Part shown: piece by piece, positions 8,283 through 8,478 of the stretch | Layout of the letters: each line of letters starts with the position of its first letter | Numbering within the stretch: the first letter of the stretch is position 1 | Assembly (NCBI GenBank): GCA_003516765.1 | Contig: DPCD01000056.1 | Span: 12,441-20,918 of the forward strand | Length of the DNA stretch: 8,478 nt | Origin: Clostridiales bacterium | GTDB lineage: Bacteria; Bacillota; Clostridia; Oscillospirales; Oscillospiraceae | Direction of reading: 5' to 3' | Notes under the pieces: model-generated | The model's database searches: none | The model's input: the letters and a program-made list of their open reading frames with translations, nothing else | Told to the model about the DNA's origin: nothing | Position numbers and translations under genes: made by a program

Positions 8283-8317
8283 ATCCCTCTGACACAACGC
8301 AGTTGTGTCAGAGGGAT
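8283..8317 (-). terminator. Intrinsic terminator of the SRP RNA gene
   Basis: A perfect 16-bp inverted repeat, ATCCCTCTGACACAAC (8283-8298) and GTTGTGTCAGAGGGAT (8302-8317), has a 3-nt loop GCA. On the - strand it is preceded by GGAAAACG and followed by TTCTTTATTT, the A-tract/hairpin/U-tract layout of a rho-independent terminator, about 20 nt after the estimated end of the SRP RNA. Confidence 0.9.
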
Positions 8318-8333
8318 CGTTTTCCGGTACACA

Positions 8334-8478
8334 GTCAGACTGCACACCCTCCATCGAATACGCACTACATCCGTTACCCATACAGCCAGCTCAGAAACGG
8401 CTGCCTCGCGGCACACAGGGTGGACTGCTTAGTGCTGCTTGGTTCCCCACCTGACACGGTTCACAGAGCCCTATTGCG
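8334..8478 (-). ncRNA. ffs: Signal recognition particle RNA, large Bacillus/Clostridium type, 3' part (5' end outside window)
   Basis: The SRP RNA scaffolds Ffh and targets membrane and secretory proteins to the translocon. Read on the - strand from the right edge, the sequence holds the conserved domain IV core: GAACCGTGTCAGG, the GGAA tetraloop (8443-8446), AAGCAGCACTAAGCAG, then TGTGTGCCGCGAGGCAGCC. This follows B. subtilis scRNA closely in order and spacing, from memory. The region after it (GAGCTGGCTG through GGGTAACGG to CGATGGAGGGTGTGCAG) matches the 3' strand of the long form, whose Alu-domain partner would lie beyond base 8478. The 3' end at about 8334 is an estimate. The position upstream of dnaX-ebfC-recR matches scr-dnaX-yaaK-recR in B. 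subtilis. The tetraloop stem is UGG/CCA rather than the usual UCC/GGA. Confidence 0.92.

Noticed and set aside
7954..8317. CRISPR array
   Set aside because: The inverted repeats differ from each other in sequence and size; there is no repeated direct unit with regular spacers and no cas gene.
7893..8416. Several frames of 60 to 110 codons on both strands in the spacer and SRP RNA region
   Set aside because: They run through hairpins and a structural RNA gene, overlap each other on both strands and resemble no protein family.

Overview
The window is chromosomal housekeeping DNA from a fairly GC-rich Gram-positive anaerobe, most likely a Clostridia member of the Oscillospiraceae/Ruminococcaceae type. 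This is inferred from three things: a Bacillus/Clostridium-type SRP RNA next to dnaX-ebfC-recR, lipoprotein signal peptides, and a SecA closest in feel to clostridial SecA. I see no phage, plasmid, IS element, CRISPR array or tRNA.

The left part (1-5217, + strand) is one tightly packed operon. It starts with the C-terminal part of secA, whose 5' end lies outside the window. It continues with a 211-aa lipoprotein that has a Pro/Ala/Glu-rich tether and a PepSY-like C-terminus (ATGA overlap with secA). Next come pgeF (8-nt gap), a family 5 ABC-transporter solute-binding lipoprotein without permease genes (ATGA overlap) and an HD-domain phosphohydrolase (17-nt gap, strong Shine-Dalgarno). The shared theme is the cell envelope: SecA drives export, both lipoproteins are predicted SecA clients, and PgeF belongs to a peptidoglycan-editing family. 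The role of the HD protein is unknown.

The two operons converge on a 15-bp perfect hairpin (5224-5257) that can terminate transcription from both sides.

The right part is read on the - strand: SRP RNA (cut by the right edge), a strong terminator, a hairpin-filled spacer, a TATAAT promoter, then dnaX, ebfC and recR. This is the conserved Firmicutes order scr-dnaX-yaaK-recR. It couples the clamp-loader subunit gene with a nucleoid-associated protein and a recombination mediator. dnaX is best started at a GTG (7875) behind a good Shine-Dalgarno sequence.

The most unusual piece is the roughly 370-bp spacer between the SRP RNA and dnaX (7911-8282). It holds no convincing gene but is almost wholly built of consecutive inverted repeats: five strong hairpins with arms of about 9-16 bp, one near-perfect 13-bp hairpin and several weaker ones. 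It looks like an accretion of palindromic interspersed elements or a structured non-coding region, and is the best candidate here for something undescribed.
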